A stretch of DNA of 64,000 bases from Bacillota bacterium (GTDB lineage: Bacteria > Bacillota > Clostridia > Christensenellales > SZUA-584): positions 1-64,000 of the forward strand of contig JAEZKQ010000004.1 of assembly GCA_023436115.1 (NCBI GenBank), given 5' to 3'. Below the pieces are notes generated by a model. It saw nothing but the letters and a program-made list of their open reading frames with translations, searched no databases and was not told the DNA's origin. Made by a program: the position numbers and the translations under genes. Positions 1-9,540 of this stretch are shown here, in pieces (the stretch's first letter is position 1; every line of letters begins with the position of its first letter).

Positions 1-1
1 G

Positions 2-3000
2 CCATGGAGCGGCAATTTTGGCGCGTACCTGCGGCTGTATACGCTTTCCTACAATGCAAATAACGGTAGCGGTTCGGTACCTTCGTCAGTCACCCAGCAC
101 ATCGGTACCAGCGCGTCTGTGGCAGGCCCTGTCACATTAAGCCGCTTTGGCTATACATTCTCTGGCTGGAACACGGCAGCGAACAAAGAGGGCAGCGACT
201 ATAACTGGAGAGACACATTTGCTTTTCTCGACGATACGACCCTTTATGCTGCTTGGACTCCAAACACCTACACAGTCAAGTACAATGCCAACGGCGGCAC
301 GGGTGGCAGCACGGCTTCAAGCAGCCACACCTACGATGAGGCAAAGCCTCTTACGCCTAATGGGTTTACAAAAACAGGTTACACCTTTGTGGGGTGGGCA
401 ACCAGTGCGGGTGGAACAGTCACCTATACTAACGGGCAAAACGTGACCAACCTGTCGTCGACAAATGGCGCAACGGTAACGCTGTACGCAAAGTGGACGC
501 CCAATATCTACACGATAGACTACAACGCCAACGGCGGGACGGGCAGAACCGCCTCCAGCAGCCATACCTACGATGCTGCGAAAACGCTGACAGCCAACGG
601 GTTCACTCGAGTGGGATATACTTTCGCGGGCTGGGCAACCGAGCCGGACGGCACAGCCGTGTATACAGATAAAATAAGCGTATTAAACCTTGCGTCAGAG
701 GACGACGCGACGGTGACACTGTACGCGGCATGGACGCCGCACACCTACACGGTCAGCTACGATGCCAACGGCGGCGCGGGCAGCATCGATCCGAGCAGCC
801 ACATCTATGATGCTGCGAAGACGCTGACGGCCAACAGCTTCACCCGAACGGGTTACACCTTTGCGGGCTGGGCAACCGAGGCGGACGGCATAGCCGTGTA
901 TACAGATAGAATGAATGTATCAAACCTTGCGTCAGAGAACGGCGCGACGGTGACGCTGTACGCCGTTTGGACGCCGCACACCTACACGGTCAGTTACGAT
1001 GACAACGGCGGGACGGGCAGCACTGCCCCCAGCACCCACACCTACGACGAGACAAAAACTCTGACGCCCAGTAGCTTTACCCGAACGGGCTACACGTTTG
1101 CGGGCTGGGCAACTGAGGCGGACGGCACAGCCATCTATACGGATGAAGACAACGTATTAAACCTTGCATCCGATGATGGCGCGACGGTAACGCTGTACGC
1201 CGTGTGGACACCCAACCCCTATACCATCAGTTACAATGCCAACGGCGGCACGGGCAGCACCGCCTCCAGCAGGCATACCTACGATGAGGCAAAAAAGCTG
1301 ACGGCCAATAGTTTTACCCGGACGGGTTACACGTTTGCGGGTTGGGCGGCCAGTACGGCTGGTGAGATTGTCTATAGGGATGAAGAGAGCGTATTAAACC
1401 TTGCGTCAGAGGACGGCGCGACCGTGACGCTGTATGCCGTGTGGACGCCGCACAACTACACGGTCAAGTACGATGCCAACGGCGGCACAGGCAGCACCGC
1501 CCCCAGCGGCCACACCTACGACGAGGAAAAAACGCTGACAATTAACGGCTTTGCTAAGACGGGCTACACCTTTGCGGGCTGGGCTAACGACGCGTCCGGA
1601 ACAGTCATCTATTCGGATGGTCAAAGCGTATCAAACCTCACACCGGAAGACGGCGTGTCGGTGTCGCTATATGCCGTGTGGACGGCCAACATTTACACGG
1701 TAAACTATAGCGCCAACGGCGGCTTGGGTAGCACCGAGCCGAGCAGACACACCTATGATGCGGCTGCGCCCTTGGCGGCTAATCGTTTCACAAAGACGGG
1801 CTACACCTTTTCGGGCTGGGCAGTCAGTGCGGAAGGTGCAATCGTCTATATGAATGTAGAGAGCATTTTAAACTTAAGAACTGAGAACGGCGCGACGGTG
1901 ACGCTTTACGCCGTGTGGACACCCAACTCCTATACGATCAGATACAATGCCAACAGCGGCTCAGGCAGCACCGCTTCCAGCAGCCACATATACGACGAGG
2001 CGAAAACGCTGACGGCCAACGGCTTCACTCGGACAGGCTACACATTTGCGGGCTGGTCCACCAATGCGCGCGGTGCAGCCCTCTATACGGCCGAAGAGGC
2101 CGTGATGAATCTAGCATCAGAAGACAACGCAACAGTAACGCTGTATGCGGTTTGGAAACCGTACACCTATAAGGTCAGTTACAACGCCAATGGCGGCACA
2201 GGCAGCACCGCTCCTAGCCGTCATAACTATGATGTGGCGAAAATGCTGACGCCCAACAGCTTCACTCGGGCGGGTTACACCTTTGCGGGCTGGGCAAAGG
2301 ATGCGGACGGTTCATTAATCTATTTGGACGAACAGAGCGTATTAAACCTCACATCAGTGAACGGTGCGACGGTGACGCTATACGCCGTATGGACGCCTGT
2401 CTATTCGCTGTCGGTAGCAAGCGGCACGGGCAGCGGCTCCTATAAGGCGGGAACATGGGTATCCATCACAGCGGAAGCAGCGCCGTCCGGCAAGGTTTTT
2501 GACAGATGGATAAGCAGTGGTGGCGGCACGTTTGAAGACGCCAGCAATGCCAGCACAACGTTTATGATGCCAGACCATGACGTGACTGTGACGGCTGCAT
2601 ACAAAGATGCTCCTGTGATACCCAAACCAGTGTCTAACGCGACTGTGACGCTAAAGCCTCTTTATACACACGCTGATGAGCAAACGGGCGTCATCATCGT
2701 CACTATCAATATAGACGATCTGCCGAAAGACACGGCTGCCATCAGGCTGCCGTCCGGCAGGATTATACAGATAAACCCCGAACAAAGCACTTATGAGATG
2801 TCTATCAGCCAAGAGGATTTCAATGAGGAGGGGGAACTGGTGATCATTGCGCTGGATAAAGAGAACACCCCCTTGGGCAATTATCGAATTGATCTCTCAG
2901 ATGATGTCTGGCAGGCTGGCTCAGCCGATAACGGGGATAGCATCATTTCTGTGCTTGTTTGGATCGCTGCGGGTGTTTTGGTGATAGCTATAGTGTTAGG

Positions 3001-3034
3001 GGTTATCTTAATATGGTATAAAAAGGAAAAGTAA
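2..3034 (+). CDS. InlB B-repeat surface protein, 5' end outside the window
   Basis: The reading frame is open from base 2, so the N-terminus and start codon lie upstream of the window. What is seen is about ten copies of a roughly 79-residue unit of the Listeria-Bacteroides/InlB B-repeat family (Flg_new): each has a YTVxYxANGGTGS-like start, a GYTFAGWA core and ends in VTLYAVWTP. After the last unit comes one divergent bacterial repeat (FDRWISSGGG, then FMMPDHDVTVTA), a short beta-rich domain, and a single hydrophobic segment (ISVLVWIAAGVLVIAIVLGV) followed by KKEK. There is no LPXTG sorting signal, so the C-terminus most likely spans the membrane with the repeats outside. These repeats are known as stalks or spacers in adhesins. 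The ligand-binding part, if any, would be in the missing N-terminal region. Confidence 0.85.
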   Translation, partial: PWSGNFGAYLRLYTLSYNANNGSGSVPSSVTQHIGTSASVAGPVTLSRFGYTFSGWNTAANKEGSDYNWRDTFAFLDDTTLYAAWTPNTYTVKYNANGGTGGSTASSSHTYDEAKPLTPNGFTKTGYTFVGWATSAGGTVTYTNGQNVTNLSSTNGATVTLYAKWTPNIYTIDYNANGGTGRTASSSHTYDAAKTLTANGFTRVGYTFAGWATEPDGTAVYTDKISVLNLASEDDATVTLYAAWTPHTYTVSYDANGGAGSIDPSSHIYDAAKTLTANSFTRTGYTFAGWATEADGIAVYTDRMNVSNLASENGATVTLYAVWTPHTYTVSYDDNGGTGSTAPSTHTYDETKTLTPSSFTRTGYTFAGWATEADGTAIYTDEDNVLNLASDDGATVTLYAVWTPNPYTISYNANGGTGSTASSRHTYDEAKKLTANSFTRTGYTFAGWAASTAGEIVYRDEESVLNLASEDGATVTLYAVWTPHNYTVKYDANGGTGSTAPSGHTYDEEKTLTINGFAKTGYTFAGWANDASGTVIYSDGQSVSNLTPEDGVSVSLYAVWTANIYTVNYSANGGLGSTEPSRHTYDAAAPLAANRFTKTGYTFSGWAVSAEGAIVYMNVESILNLRTENGATVTLYAVWTPNSYTIRYNANSGSGSTASSSHIYDEAKTLTANGFTRTGYTFAGWSTNARGAALYTAEEAVMNLASEDNATVTLYAVWKPYTYKVSYNANGGTGSTAPSRHNYDVAKMLTPNSFTRAGYTFAGWAKDADGSLIYLDEQSVLNLTSVNGATVTLYAVWTPVYSLSVASGTGSGSYKAGTWVSITAEAAPSGKVFDRWISSGGGTFEDASNASTTFMMPDHDVTVTAAYKDAPVIPKPVSNATVTLKPLYTHADEQTGVIIVTINIDDLPKDTAAIRLPSGRIIQINPEQSTYEMSISQEDFNEEGELVIIALDKENTPLGNYRIDLSDDVWQAGSADNGDSIISVLVWIAAGVLVIAIVLGVILIWYKKEK
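263..2397 (+). repeat. tandem coding repeats, nine complete InlB-type units of about 237 bp
   Basis: Nine consecutive in-frame units run from the NTYTVKY unit to the last TLYAVWTP; a tenth, partial and more divergent, precedes them. The middle units share long stretches of near-identical DNA (for example the segments encoding GYTFAGWA and LYAVWTP), consistent with expansion by unequal recombination. The repeats also create long open frames on the other strand, which are not genes. Confidence 0.85.
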
Positions 3035-3129
3035 CTCTCAGAATTCTTTCGCTTGATTTTGGCGACATATGAATGTTGTAAACACTGAAAGTTCAGTATG
3101 CATAGTGAGACGTGCAATCTGTTTTGGTA

Positions 3130-3825
3130 TTAATTGGGCACCTGCTTTATCTGGACATAGAGGCCTTCATTTTGATTCCATTCAGCATAGAGCACGTCTT
3201 CTATTTTATTGATGTTTTGCTGTTTTAAACTCTCCTGAAGCCAGTTTTCATCATTGCCTGTTATCAGAAGATTATTGAAATCTACCTTTCCTTCTAGAAT
3301 CAATGGAAGTGTTATTTGGGGCGGCTGAGTGCTGATGTTTAAATCGCTTTTAATGACACTATCATAAGAAGGTTTTTTTATTACAGTGATAATGCCGTTT
3401 GGTTCAATGATGGCATACTCGATTTCTCTTATGGAAAACGCGTTCCGGCCTCTTAGAAGACTGGTTAATTCCTCGAAATCAAGTTTCTCCTTTTTTAAAA
3501 CTTGATAGTCGATTAATCCGTTTTTAATCACCAGCTTGGGAGAGCCTTCTATAATCTTTCTGGCTTTACGGGACTTCTGAACGACTATTTCTATAAGCAG
3601 CAACAACAAAGTCCAAACGGCTATACCGTAAACAACATGAAATATTGTCGTCTCCATGTTATATATGGCGTTGCCCAAAAGTTCCCCTAATACGACTGCG
3701 GATACGAAATCAAATGGGGAAACCTGCTGGACCTGCCTTTTCCCGATTATCTTAACGGAAATCAAGAGTCCAATAAAACCGAGCAGCAATTCAACGGTTA
3801 AGTGAAAGAATACAGATTCAAACAC
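3130..3825 (-). CDS. DUF421 / YetF-type membrane protein
   Basis: This 231-residue protein has the usual layout of the DUF421 (UPF0702, YetF/YdfR) family. There are three N-terminal membrane segments in about the first 85 residues, with the family signature GKRQVQQVSPFDFVSAVVLG, followed by a soluble alpha/beta domain containing LLRGRNAFSIREIEYAIIEPNG. The start is GTG, preceded at good distance by AAAGGGA. Members are common in spore-formers and the YetF-like domain is linked in Bacillus to spore or membrane functions, but no biochemical activity is established. It is a single gene facing the repeat protein. The 147 bp upstream, to the molybdenum operon, show nothing distinctive. Confidence 0.85.
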   Translation of the reverse strand: MFESVFFHLTVELLLGFIGLLISVKIIGKRQVQQVSPFDFVSAVVLGELLGNAIYNMETTIFHVVYGIAVWTLLLLLIEIVVQKSRKARKIIEGSPKLVIKNGLIDYQVLKKEKLDFEELTSLLRGRNAFSIREIEYAIIEPNGIITVIKKPSYDSVIKSDLNISTQPPQITLPLILEGKVDFNNLLITGNDENWLQESLKQQNINKIEDVLYAEWNQNEGLYVQIKQVPN

Positions 3826-3972
3826 TATAAAATCCCTTTCGAATGAACTTACCCAAGTATTTTGTGTGTTAAAGCCTGAATTATCCTCTCGAAAAGAATC
3901 GAATTATATCCTAATGCAAAATTAATAATGAATATGAAGAAAATAACAAGAAGAGTAGCCCGTTTGGATCCA

Positions 3973-4461
3973 TCATGGAGATCCCAAGCATCCGTTATTG
4001 GTCTGAATTAAACTATGTATCGCTGAACTGATCTCTTGATAACTGGTGCAGCGGCATATATTCGACTGAAGCCAAGATTCTATCGTAAAATCGTCGGGGT
4101 TGGGATAATGCATCAGCAGAGAATGGCATGCCAAGATGAACCCGGGTGTGCAGAAGCCGCATTGAAACGCGTTGAATTTTGAAAACGCATTTTGAACAGG
4201 GACTCCGTCCAAACCTTCTATTGTTGTGATTGAATGACCGATGCCCTCTACAGCCAGCATCAGGCAGGATTTTATGGGCCAGCTGTCCACAAGGACGGTG
4301 CACGCTCCGCAGTCGCCATTCTCGCAGCCTATCTTTGTCCCGGTAAGGCCAAGTTGATTTCGCAGCACCTCGAGAAGAATGTCTGCTGGGCGAACAGCCA
4401 CCTCATGCATACTGCCGTTTATATTTAAGGTAATGACAGTTTTGCCGGTCAACTTAAGCAT
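3973..4461 (-). CDS. molybdenum hydroxylase, [2Fe-2S] small subunit
   Basis: This is the electron-transfer subunit of a xanthine dehydrogenase/CoxS-type enzyme; two [2Fe-2S] clusters pass electrons from the molybdenum centre to FAD. The plant-type ferredoxin motif CENGDCGACTVLVD and the second cluster's CGFCTPGF and CRCTSYQEI are all present. I take the ATG at 4461 (MLKLTGKTVITL) as the start: it gives 162 residues, the family's normal size, and overlaps the stop of the FAD subunit by 8 bp. A longer upstream start would add 30 residues unlike the family and a 98-bp overlap. Last gene of a three-gene operon. Confidence 0.9.
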   Translation of the reverse strand: MLKLTGKTVITLNINGSMHEVAVRPADILLEVLRNQLGLTGTKIGCENGDCGACTVLVDSWPIKSCLMLAVEGIGHSITTIEGLDGVPVQNAFSKFNAFQCGFCTPGFILACHSLLMHYPNPDDFTIESWLQSNICRCTSYQEISSAIHSLIQTNNGCLGSP

Positions 4462-5296
4462 GGCCCTTGTCCTCACTTTGCCGAAATTCCATAATGATCT
4501 TCTCCGTGGTTTTTTCAAATATGAACTGACGGTACGCGGCGGATCCCTCAAGATCGTTCAGTATAGGTTCGGGCAACCCTATCTCCAGATTGTGGATAAT
4601 CTCCATGGGCGGCTGCATGTCTGTAATCGGGATATCTTTAAACCGAAACGGGAACGAACATAAGGCGCTTGCGGCAAGCTTAAGCGTTCCGTCCATATTG
4701 AAAGCAGCGACCGAAACAAGTGGGTACCCTATCTTTTCAGCTTTTGTTTTTTTAATATGCGCATAAGGGTAAGAGGTATAGCGGTTATTCAGGCTGACCT
4801 TAAGTATCAGATCAACCGGGTTAAGTTTTTTGCCCATATTCAGAACGTCGCAAATAGGCGTTTCTCTTACGCCATGAGGGCCCGCTATGTGGATCACCGC
4901 ATCCGCAAGCAGAAGTGGCAACAGCGTTTCGTGGTAATGAATTGTGCCCGCTAGGTTGCCGCCTAAAGTGAGCTTGCACTGTATGGTGTGATCTGCAATT
5001 CGACCAGCTGCCAGACTTAACAGAGGGTACAGGCCGCTTTCCCGGATGGTCGTGAGCGTCAGCGCCGCGCCAAAGGTGAGCTGCGAACCATCTGTCCCCA
5101 AACAAAGACATTCGGGAATTTTCTTGATGTCGATCACAGCGTCGGGTTTGATGCTGTTGACACGCGCCATGCTGATGATTTCGGTTCCGCCGCCAAAATA
5201 ATAAGGATTTTTGCCCTCTGCCTTAATTGCGCAGAATAAATCGACAGCTTCCTGCCAAGTGTCTGGCATGTAATAGTCAAAATCATAAGAGATCAT
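4454..5296 (-). CDS. molybdenum hydroxylase, FAD-binding subunit
   Basis: A 280-residue CoxM/XdhB-type subunit that holds FAD and hands electrons to the final acceptor. Seen in sequence: the N-terminal YFGGGTEIISMARVN (the nucleotide-binding loop of the FAD_binding_5 domain), ADHTIQCKLTLGGNLAGT (the second FAD loop), and a C-terminal CO-dehydrogenase flavoprotein domain from about residue 170. Its ATG overlaps the large-subunit stop as ATGA, and its own stop overlaps the next start, so the three proteins are probably translationally coupled and made in equal amounts. Confidence 0.9.
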   Translation of the reverse strand: MISYDFDYYMPDTWQEAVDLFCAIKAEGKNPYYFGGGTEIISMARVNSIKPDAVIDIKKIPECLCLGTDGSQLTFGAALTLTTIRESGLYPLLSLAAGRIADHTIQCKLTLGGNLAGTIHYHETLLPLLLADAVIHIAGPHGVRETPICDVLNMGKKLNPVDLILKVSLNNRYTSYPYAHIKKTKAEKIGYPLVSVAAFNMDGTLKLAASALCSFPFRFKDIPITDMQPPMEIIHNLEIGLPEPILNDLEGSAAYRQFIFEKTTEKIIMEFRQSEDKGHA

Positions 5297-7605
5297 GGCC
5301 GGCCTCCGGCGGATGAATTCTTGACAGCATACCAGAGGCTTTCACTTGTGATGGGCAGCGCGTCAAGCGCTACTCCTGCAGCTTTGCTAAGAGCGTTTGC
5401 AAGTGCCGGCGGCATACCCAGTATGCCATGCTCTCCAATGCCGCGGGCACCATAAGGACCGCTGATATTGGGAGTCTCAATAAACTCGGCAATGTATTTT
5501 GGGTTCTCACCAAAGTGCATGACCTTATAGGTCCGGAAGCTGGTATCCTTCAGTTCCCCGTTTGGCGCGTATTGATAACTCTCTCTTGTGGCGTTGCTGA
5601 GACCCATACTCATAGCTCCCAATACCTGCCCCAAAGCGCACTCCGGACAGATAACATGGCCTGCATCCAATACCGTGGCTGCCCGGACGAGCCGATACGT
5701 GTGCTCGGTCTTGTCGTATTCGATCTCCACAGCCTGTGCCCCCACAGTCCAGTATGGCCCGGGTCGTCCCTTTCCGGTTTGCATATCCAGATTGGACAGG
5801 TGTTTCATAATAAAAGTGCCGCGCCCGATGACGGGGCCGCCCACCGCGTTTCCGTTTGTATCTTTTATGCCCGATACGAGATCTTTAAACTCCAGATATT
5901 TGGTCGAGTCTTTCTTGAGGTGAGCCCGTTCAAGCTCAATTTCAATATCACTCGGGCTGCATTTGAGAGCCAGCGCAGCGTTCGCTTTTAACTGGCTTAT
6001 CGCATCGTCGGCTGCGGCGATGATTGCATTTCCGGCCATATATGTGGACATGCTGGCCACTGTTTTCCAATGGATGGGATGATCATGCGTATTAACATCC
6101 AGATTCATTACAACCTTTTGCGGGTCCATTTTCAGACGCTGTGCGAGTATTATAGGCAGAGCGGTCGTCATTCCAGGCCCGCATTCGATCACGCTGCAGT
6201 TTAAATTCACGCTGCCATCCGAACAGAACGTAACAACAGCGGAGGAGGAAGCGTCGGTTGGAGAGGTGGATGTTTTTGCAAAGCATGCCATCCCTTTTGC
6301 GCGGATGATGTTTTCACTGACCTCGATACATAATCCGCTGTCCCATTCCGAAATCTCCTTGATTCTTTTGATGCAAGCTTCGATGTTACCGGTGTTGCTG
6401 AGAGTAAGCGGGACCTGTGTGGGGGTGTCATCGCCTTCCTTTGCACCATTCAGCAGGCGCAGCTGTGCCGGATCGATGTTCATTTTATCCGCAAGTTTTT
6501 CCATCGTCCGCTCAATCGCAAATGTGGAAATGCCATGCCCAAACCCCCGGAAGGAGGTTGCGTACACATGGTTCGTATAGACACAAACCGAATCGCACTG
6601 TATGTTGGGGACATAATAAGCGCCGCTGCAGCTCGCAGCAATAGCTTTTGTCATAACAGGAGAGGTGTCAGCATAAGCGCCCGAATCAACATAATAATTA
6701 GCCTCAAGCGCCTGCAGCCTGCCTGTCCTGTCCGCACCCAACCGCATTTTGACCCTTGCGCCAAGCTTGCAGGCGGAGGAATAAAAACTTTCTTCGCGTG
6801 TCAGGCTTATTCGGACTTCCTGCCCGCCCACGGCACGGGAGGCGATATAGGCCAAGAGTTCAGGGTGAGGATTAACTTTTCCGCCATAGCTGCCTCCCAC
6901 AAAAGGTGTTTCGACAATTATATCAACCTCAGGAATATTGAGGTATCTGGCTATGAGAGATCTGGTGGCGTGTGGGGCTTGGCTGGCTGTATGGATGCGG
7001 ATCTGACCATTGGGAAGTATCTTACACCGTGAATTCCGGGTTTCCATGAAGGCATGGCTTGCCTGTGGTATAGTGTATTCCGCTTCTACGATTACATCGC
7101 ACTTTGCCCAACCTACAGTCATGTCGCCCTTTCGGATTCTGGTCCGGTTCGATATGTTGGTATTCTCTTCCGGGTAAACCTCCGGTACGGTATGTACATA
7201 ATGCATCAGGCCTGGATGTATCAGATCCGCCTGAGCTTTTAAAGCATCGTCGATGGAATTGACTACCGACAACGGCTGGTATTCAATCTTAATGCTTCCC
7301 GCCGCCTGCGCTGCCTGCCATTCCTCGTTGGCAACCACAATAGCGACCGGTTCGCCAAAGTATCGTGTTTTGCCTGCAGCGAGGACAGGCATATCCCGCA
7401 GTATGGCTCCCGTTAAAAAGGCATCCTTGCCTGTAATAACTGCGCGTACCCCTGTAATGTCGTAAGCGTTAGTTTCATCGATCGAGAGAATCTCTGCATG
7501 GGCAAAAAGGCTGGTCACAAGTCTGGCATGAAGACAGGACGGAGAGTATCCGTCGTCATTAAATTCTGCTTGTCCCTGAACCTTCATCCAAGCGTCTTTG
7601 CGCAT
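5293..7605 (-). CDS. molybdenum hydroxylase, molybdopterin-binding catalytic subunit
   Basis: The 770-residue large subunit binds the molybdenum cofactor and hydroxylates the substrate. The N-terminal aldehyde-oxidase a/b hammerhead domain (FNDDGYSPSCLHARLV, then YFGEPVAIVVANEEW) is followed by the two Mo-binding domains. The active-site loop reads TSFRGFGHG, the xanthine dehydrogenase-like FRGFG form rather than the CO dehydrogenase loop. The C-terminus carries GARGIGEHGILGMPPALANA, whose Glu matches the general base of the family. The substrate is probably a purine or another N-heterocycle or aldehyde, but cannot be fixed from sequence. No XdhC-type maturation protein or cofactor gene is adjacent. 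ATG is preceded by GGTGGA. Confidence 0.88.
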   Translation of the reverse strand: MRKDAWMKVQGQAEFNDDGYSPSCLHARLVTSLFAHAEILSIDETNAYDITGVRAVITGKDAFLTGAILRDMPVLAAGKTRYFGEPVAIVVANEEWQAAQAAGSIKIEYQPLSVVNSIDDALKAQADLIHPGLMHYVHTVPEVYPEENTNISNRTRIRKGDMTVGWAKCDVIVEAEYTIPQASHAFMETRNSRCKILPNGQIRIHTASQAPHATRSLIARYLNIPEVDIIVETPFVGGSYGGKVNPHPELLAYIASRAVGGQEVRISLTREESFYSSACKLGARVKMRLGADRTGRLQALEANYYVDSGAYADTSPVMTKAIAASCSGAYYVPNIQCDSVCVYTNHVYATSFRGFGHGISTFAIERTMEKLADKMNIDPAQLRLLNGAKEGDDTPTQVPLTLSNTGNIEACIKRIKEISEWDSGLCIEVSENIIRAKGMACFAKTSTSPTDASSSAVVTFCSDGSVNLNCSVIECGPGMTTALPIILAQRLKMDPQKVVMNLDVNTHDHPIHWKTVASMSTYMAGNAIIAAADDAISQLKANAALALKCSPSDIEIELERAHLKKDSTKYLEFKDLVSGIKDTNGNAVGGPVIGRGTFIMKHLSNLDMQTGKGRPGPYWTVGAQAVEIEYDKTEHTYRLVRAATVLDAGHVICPECALGQVLGAMSMGLSNATRESYQYAPNGELKDTSFRTYKVMHFGENPKYIAEFIETPNISGPYGARGIGEHGILGMPPALANALSKAAGVALDALPITSESLWYAVKNSSAGGRP

Positions 7606-7964
7606 TATTAATCCACCGTTTTATTTATGAGTATTGACTTGATCAGCAAATTTAAACACTTATTGAACATTAGTCTCGTCTTCTTATGACTAAAAACGCG
7701 GGGAAACTGAGGATAAAGGAAACATTGCCCCTGGGGCTGCTTTAATAAATCAGCGGTAATTCCATTCACGCATAGTTCAAAAGAGCTTTTCGCGTATTCA
7801 GTTATTGCTCCATGGCCTTACGATCTTTCAACCCTGAAATTTTACATATACGCAAATTTGACAAGTGCAAAATCGCACCCGTTCATTTTAACCTCATAGA
7901 CAAGCAATAAGGTGCCATATTTCGCATATGCTTTGTTAAGGCTTAAATGCGGAGGGCAACTTAT
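7606..7964. other. intergenic region between divergent operons; possible sigma-E-type promoter for sigK
   Basis: No open frame of note. Just upstream of sigK, TCATAGA (7894-7900) and CATATTTC (7916-7923), separated by 15 bp, resemble the -35 and -10 of sporulation sigma-E promoters, which is the expected control of sigK; the match is only partial. No purine or molybdenum-cofactor riboswitch pattern was recognised on the minus strand ahead of the hydroxylase operon. Confidence 0.35.
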
Positions 7965-8657
7965 ATGTTAGATTTCTTAAGCATCATTAAAGATCTGCTT
8001 TTGCTGGCGGGCTATCTATCGGGCAAAACCTTTCCCAAGCCGCTCACAAAGGACGAGGAAGCCAGCTATCTCAAAGCGAGCGCTCGCGGTGATGAGAGTG
8101 CGCGGGATAAGCTTGTAGAGCATAATTTGCGTCTTGTGGCGCATATTGTAAAAAAGTATCAGAATACGGCGCTTTCCAACGACGATTTGATATCTATCGG
8201 TACAATAGGACTCATCAAAGCGGTCAACTCGTTTTTGCCCAAGAAGGGAACCCAGCTCGCGACTTACGCAGCCAAGTGTATTGAAAACGAGGTGCTGATG
8301 GCGCTGCGCTCCAGCAAGAAAATGAAATGTGAAGTGTCGTTAAGCGACCCTATCGGCGTGGATAAAGAGGGAAACGAGATATCGCTGATAGACATACTGG
8401 GAACGCGTGAAGATCTCGTATCCGAGCAGGCGGAGCTGTCCATACAGACGAGCAAGCTTTACAGCCTGCTGGGCAAATGCCTCACGCGGAGGGAGAAAGC
8501 CGTGATCGAGATGCGTTATGGGCTTGGGGGCATACGTCCTCAGACACAGCGCGAGATTGCGTGCAAAACGGGCATCTCACGCTCCTATGTATCCCGCATC
8601 GAAAGCAAGGCCATCGCAAAACTTGCAGCCGAGCTTTCGAAAAACTCTGGACTTTAG
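7965..8657 (+). CDS. sigK: sporulation sigma factor sigma-K (pro-form)
   Basis: RNA polymerase sigma factor of the late mother-cell stage of sporulation. The protein (230 residues) starts with a hydrophobic pro-sequence (MLDFLSIIKDLLLLAGYLSG) as in pro-sigma-K, then region 2 with EHNLRLVAHIVKKYQN and DLISIGTIGLIKAVNSF, a linker, and region 4 with RREKAVIEMRYGL and the helix-turn-helix TQREIACKTGISRSYVSRIE. I chose the ATG at 7965 because GGAGGG lies 6 bp upstream; a further-upstream ATG would overlap that site. The gene is uninterrupted, so no skin-type element is inserted here. Sigma-E is encoded 10 kb downstream. Confidence 0.9.
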   Translation: MLDFLSIIKDLLLLAGYLSGKTFPKPLTKDEEASYLKASARGDESARDKLVEHNLRLVAHIVKKYQNTALSNDDLISIGTIGLIKAVNSFLPKKGTQLATYAAKCIENEVLMALRSSKKMKCEVSLSDPIGVDKEGNEISLIDILGTREDLVSEQAELSIQTSKLYSLLGKCLTRREKAVIEMRYGLGGIRPQTQREIACKTGISRSYVSRIESKAIAKLAAELSKNSGL

Positions 8658-8682
8658 TATAAATCGTGGGTTATCATGGTAT

Positions 8683-9540
8683 ATGATTTATTTTGGGCCT
8701 GCGGGCAATTCTGACAGCTTTTACGAGCAAGGCTATAAGCAAACCTATCAAGCGTTTGCATGGCTTAAAAAAATGGGGCTAAACGCCTTCGAATATTCAT
8801 TTGGGCGCGGCGTACGGTTGGGGCAGACCGCTGCGGAGAAGATCGGAAAGGAAGCGGCGGCGCATGGCGTTGTGCTGAGCGCCCACGCGCCTTACTATAT
8901 CAACCTGGCAACAGACGAGCCGGAGAAAATGGCCGGTAATTCGCGCTATTTTTTGCAGTCAGTGACGGCCGCCAGATGGATGGGCGCGCGCCGTATCGTT
9001 TTTCATGCGGGGTCTTTGGGCAAATTAAAAAAACAAGAGGCTTACGAGCGTGCGGAATCGGCGCTGGAAATCATACTGCAGGAGCTCGAATTTGCAGGCG
9101 TTTTTGACATTGAAATATGTCCCGAAACGATGGGCAGAATAAAGCAAATAGGCGATCTTGATGAAGTCATCAGCCTGTGCCGCATAGACGAGCGGCTTGT
9201 GCCTGCCATTGATTTTGGACATCTTCATGCCCGCGGCTTGGGTGCGCTAAAAAGCAAAGAAGATTTTGCAGCAGTCTTGGACAAGCTGGAGAACGAGCTG
9301 GGCGGAGAACGTGCCAAACGCTTTCATGTGCATTTCTCGCGCATTGAATATACGGCGGCGGGAGAAAAAATGCACCGCACGTTTGCCGACATTAAATACG
9401 GGCCTGAATTTTCGCCGCTTGCCGCACTGATTGCCGAGCGTAACTTAGAACCCACGTTGATTTGTGAATCCCGGGGCACGATGGCAGAGGACGCTGTGGA
9501 GATGAAAAGGCTGTACATGGAGGAGCTAAAAAAGCAATGA
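8683..9540 (+). CDS. endonuclease IV-like TIM-barrel protein (divergent Nfo family)
   Basis: A 285-residue xylose-isomerase-like TIM barrel of the AP endonuclease 2 family, which cuts DNA at abasic sites using three metal ions. Probable ligands are visible: His68 (SAHAPYYIN), His108 (IVFHAGS), Glu148 (CPETMG), Asp177 and His180 (IDFGHLHA), His215/217 (FHVHFS), His231 and Glu262 (ICESRG). The Asp of the canonical DRH motif is replaced (EKMHRTF), a change that sets this protein apart from classical Nfo, so DNA repair activity is likely but unproven. The chosen ATG has a weak ribosome site; in-frame sequence upstream runs over sigK and is not used. The stop overlaps the next ATG (ATGA). Confidence 0.75.
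   Translation: MIYFGPAGNSDSFYEQGYKQTYQAFAWLKKMGLNAFEYSFGRGVRLGQTAAEKIGKEAAAHGVVLSAHAPYYINLATDEPEKMAGNSRYFLQSVTAARWMGARRIVFHAGSLGKLKKQEAYERAESALEIILQELEFAGVFDIEICPETMGRIKQIGDLDEVISLCRIDERLVPAIDFGHLHARGLGALKSKEDFAAVLDKLENELGGERAKRFHVHFSRIEYTAAGEKMHRTFADIKYGPEFSPLAALIAERNLEPTLICESRGTMAEDAVEMKRLYMEELKKQ

Noticed and set aside
1406..1624. Minus-strand open frames inside the repeat protein
   Set aside because: They recur with the repeat, have no ribosome sites and mirror the codon pattern of the real gene.
263..2397. Regular repeats that might be taken for a CRISPR array
   Set aside because: Units are about 237 bp, coding and in one open frame; there are no short repeats with unique spacers.
7606..7964. 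Purine or molybdenum-cofactor riboswitch ahead of the hydroxylase operon
   Set aside because: No conserved core of either class is visible on the minus strand.
7965..8657. sigK as a gene split by a skin-type element
   Set aside because: The frame is complete from pro-sequence to region 4.
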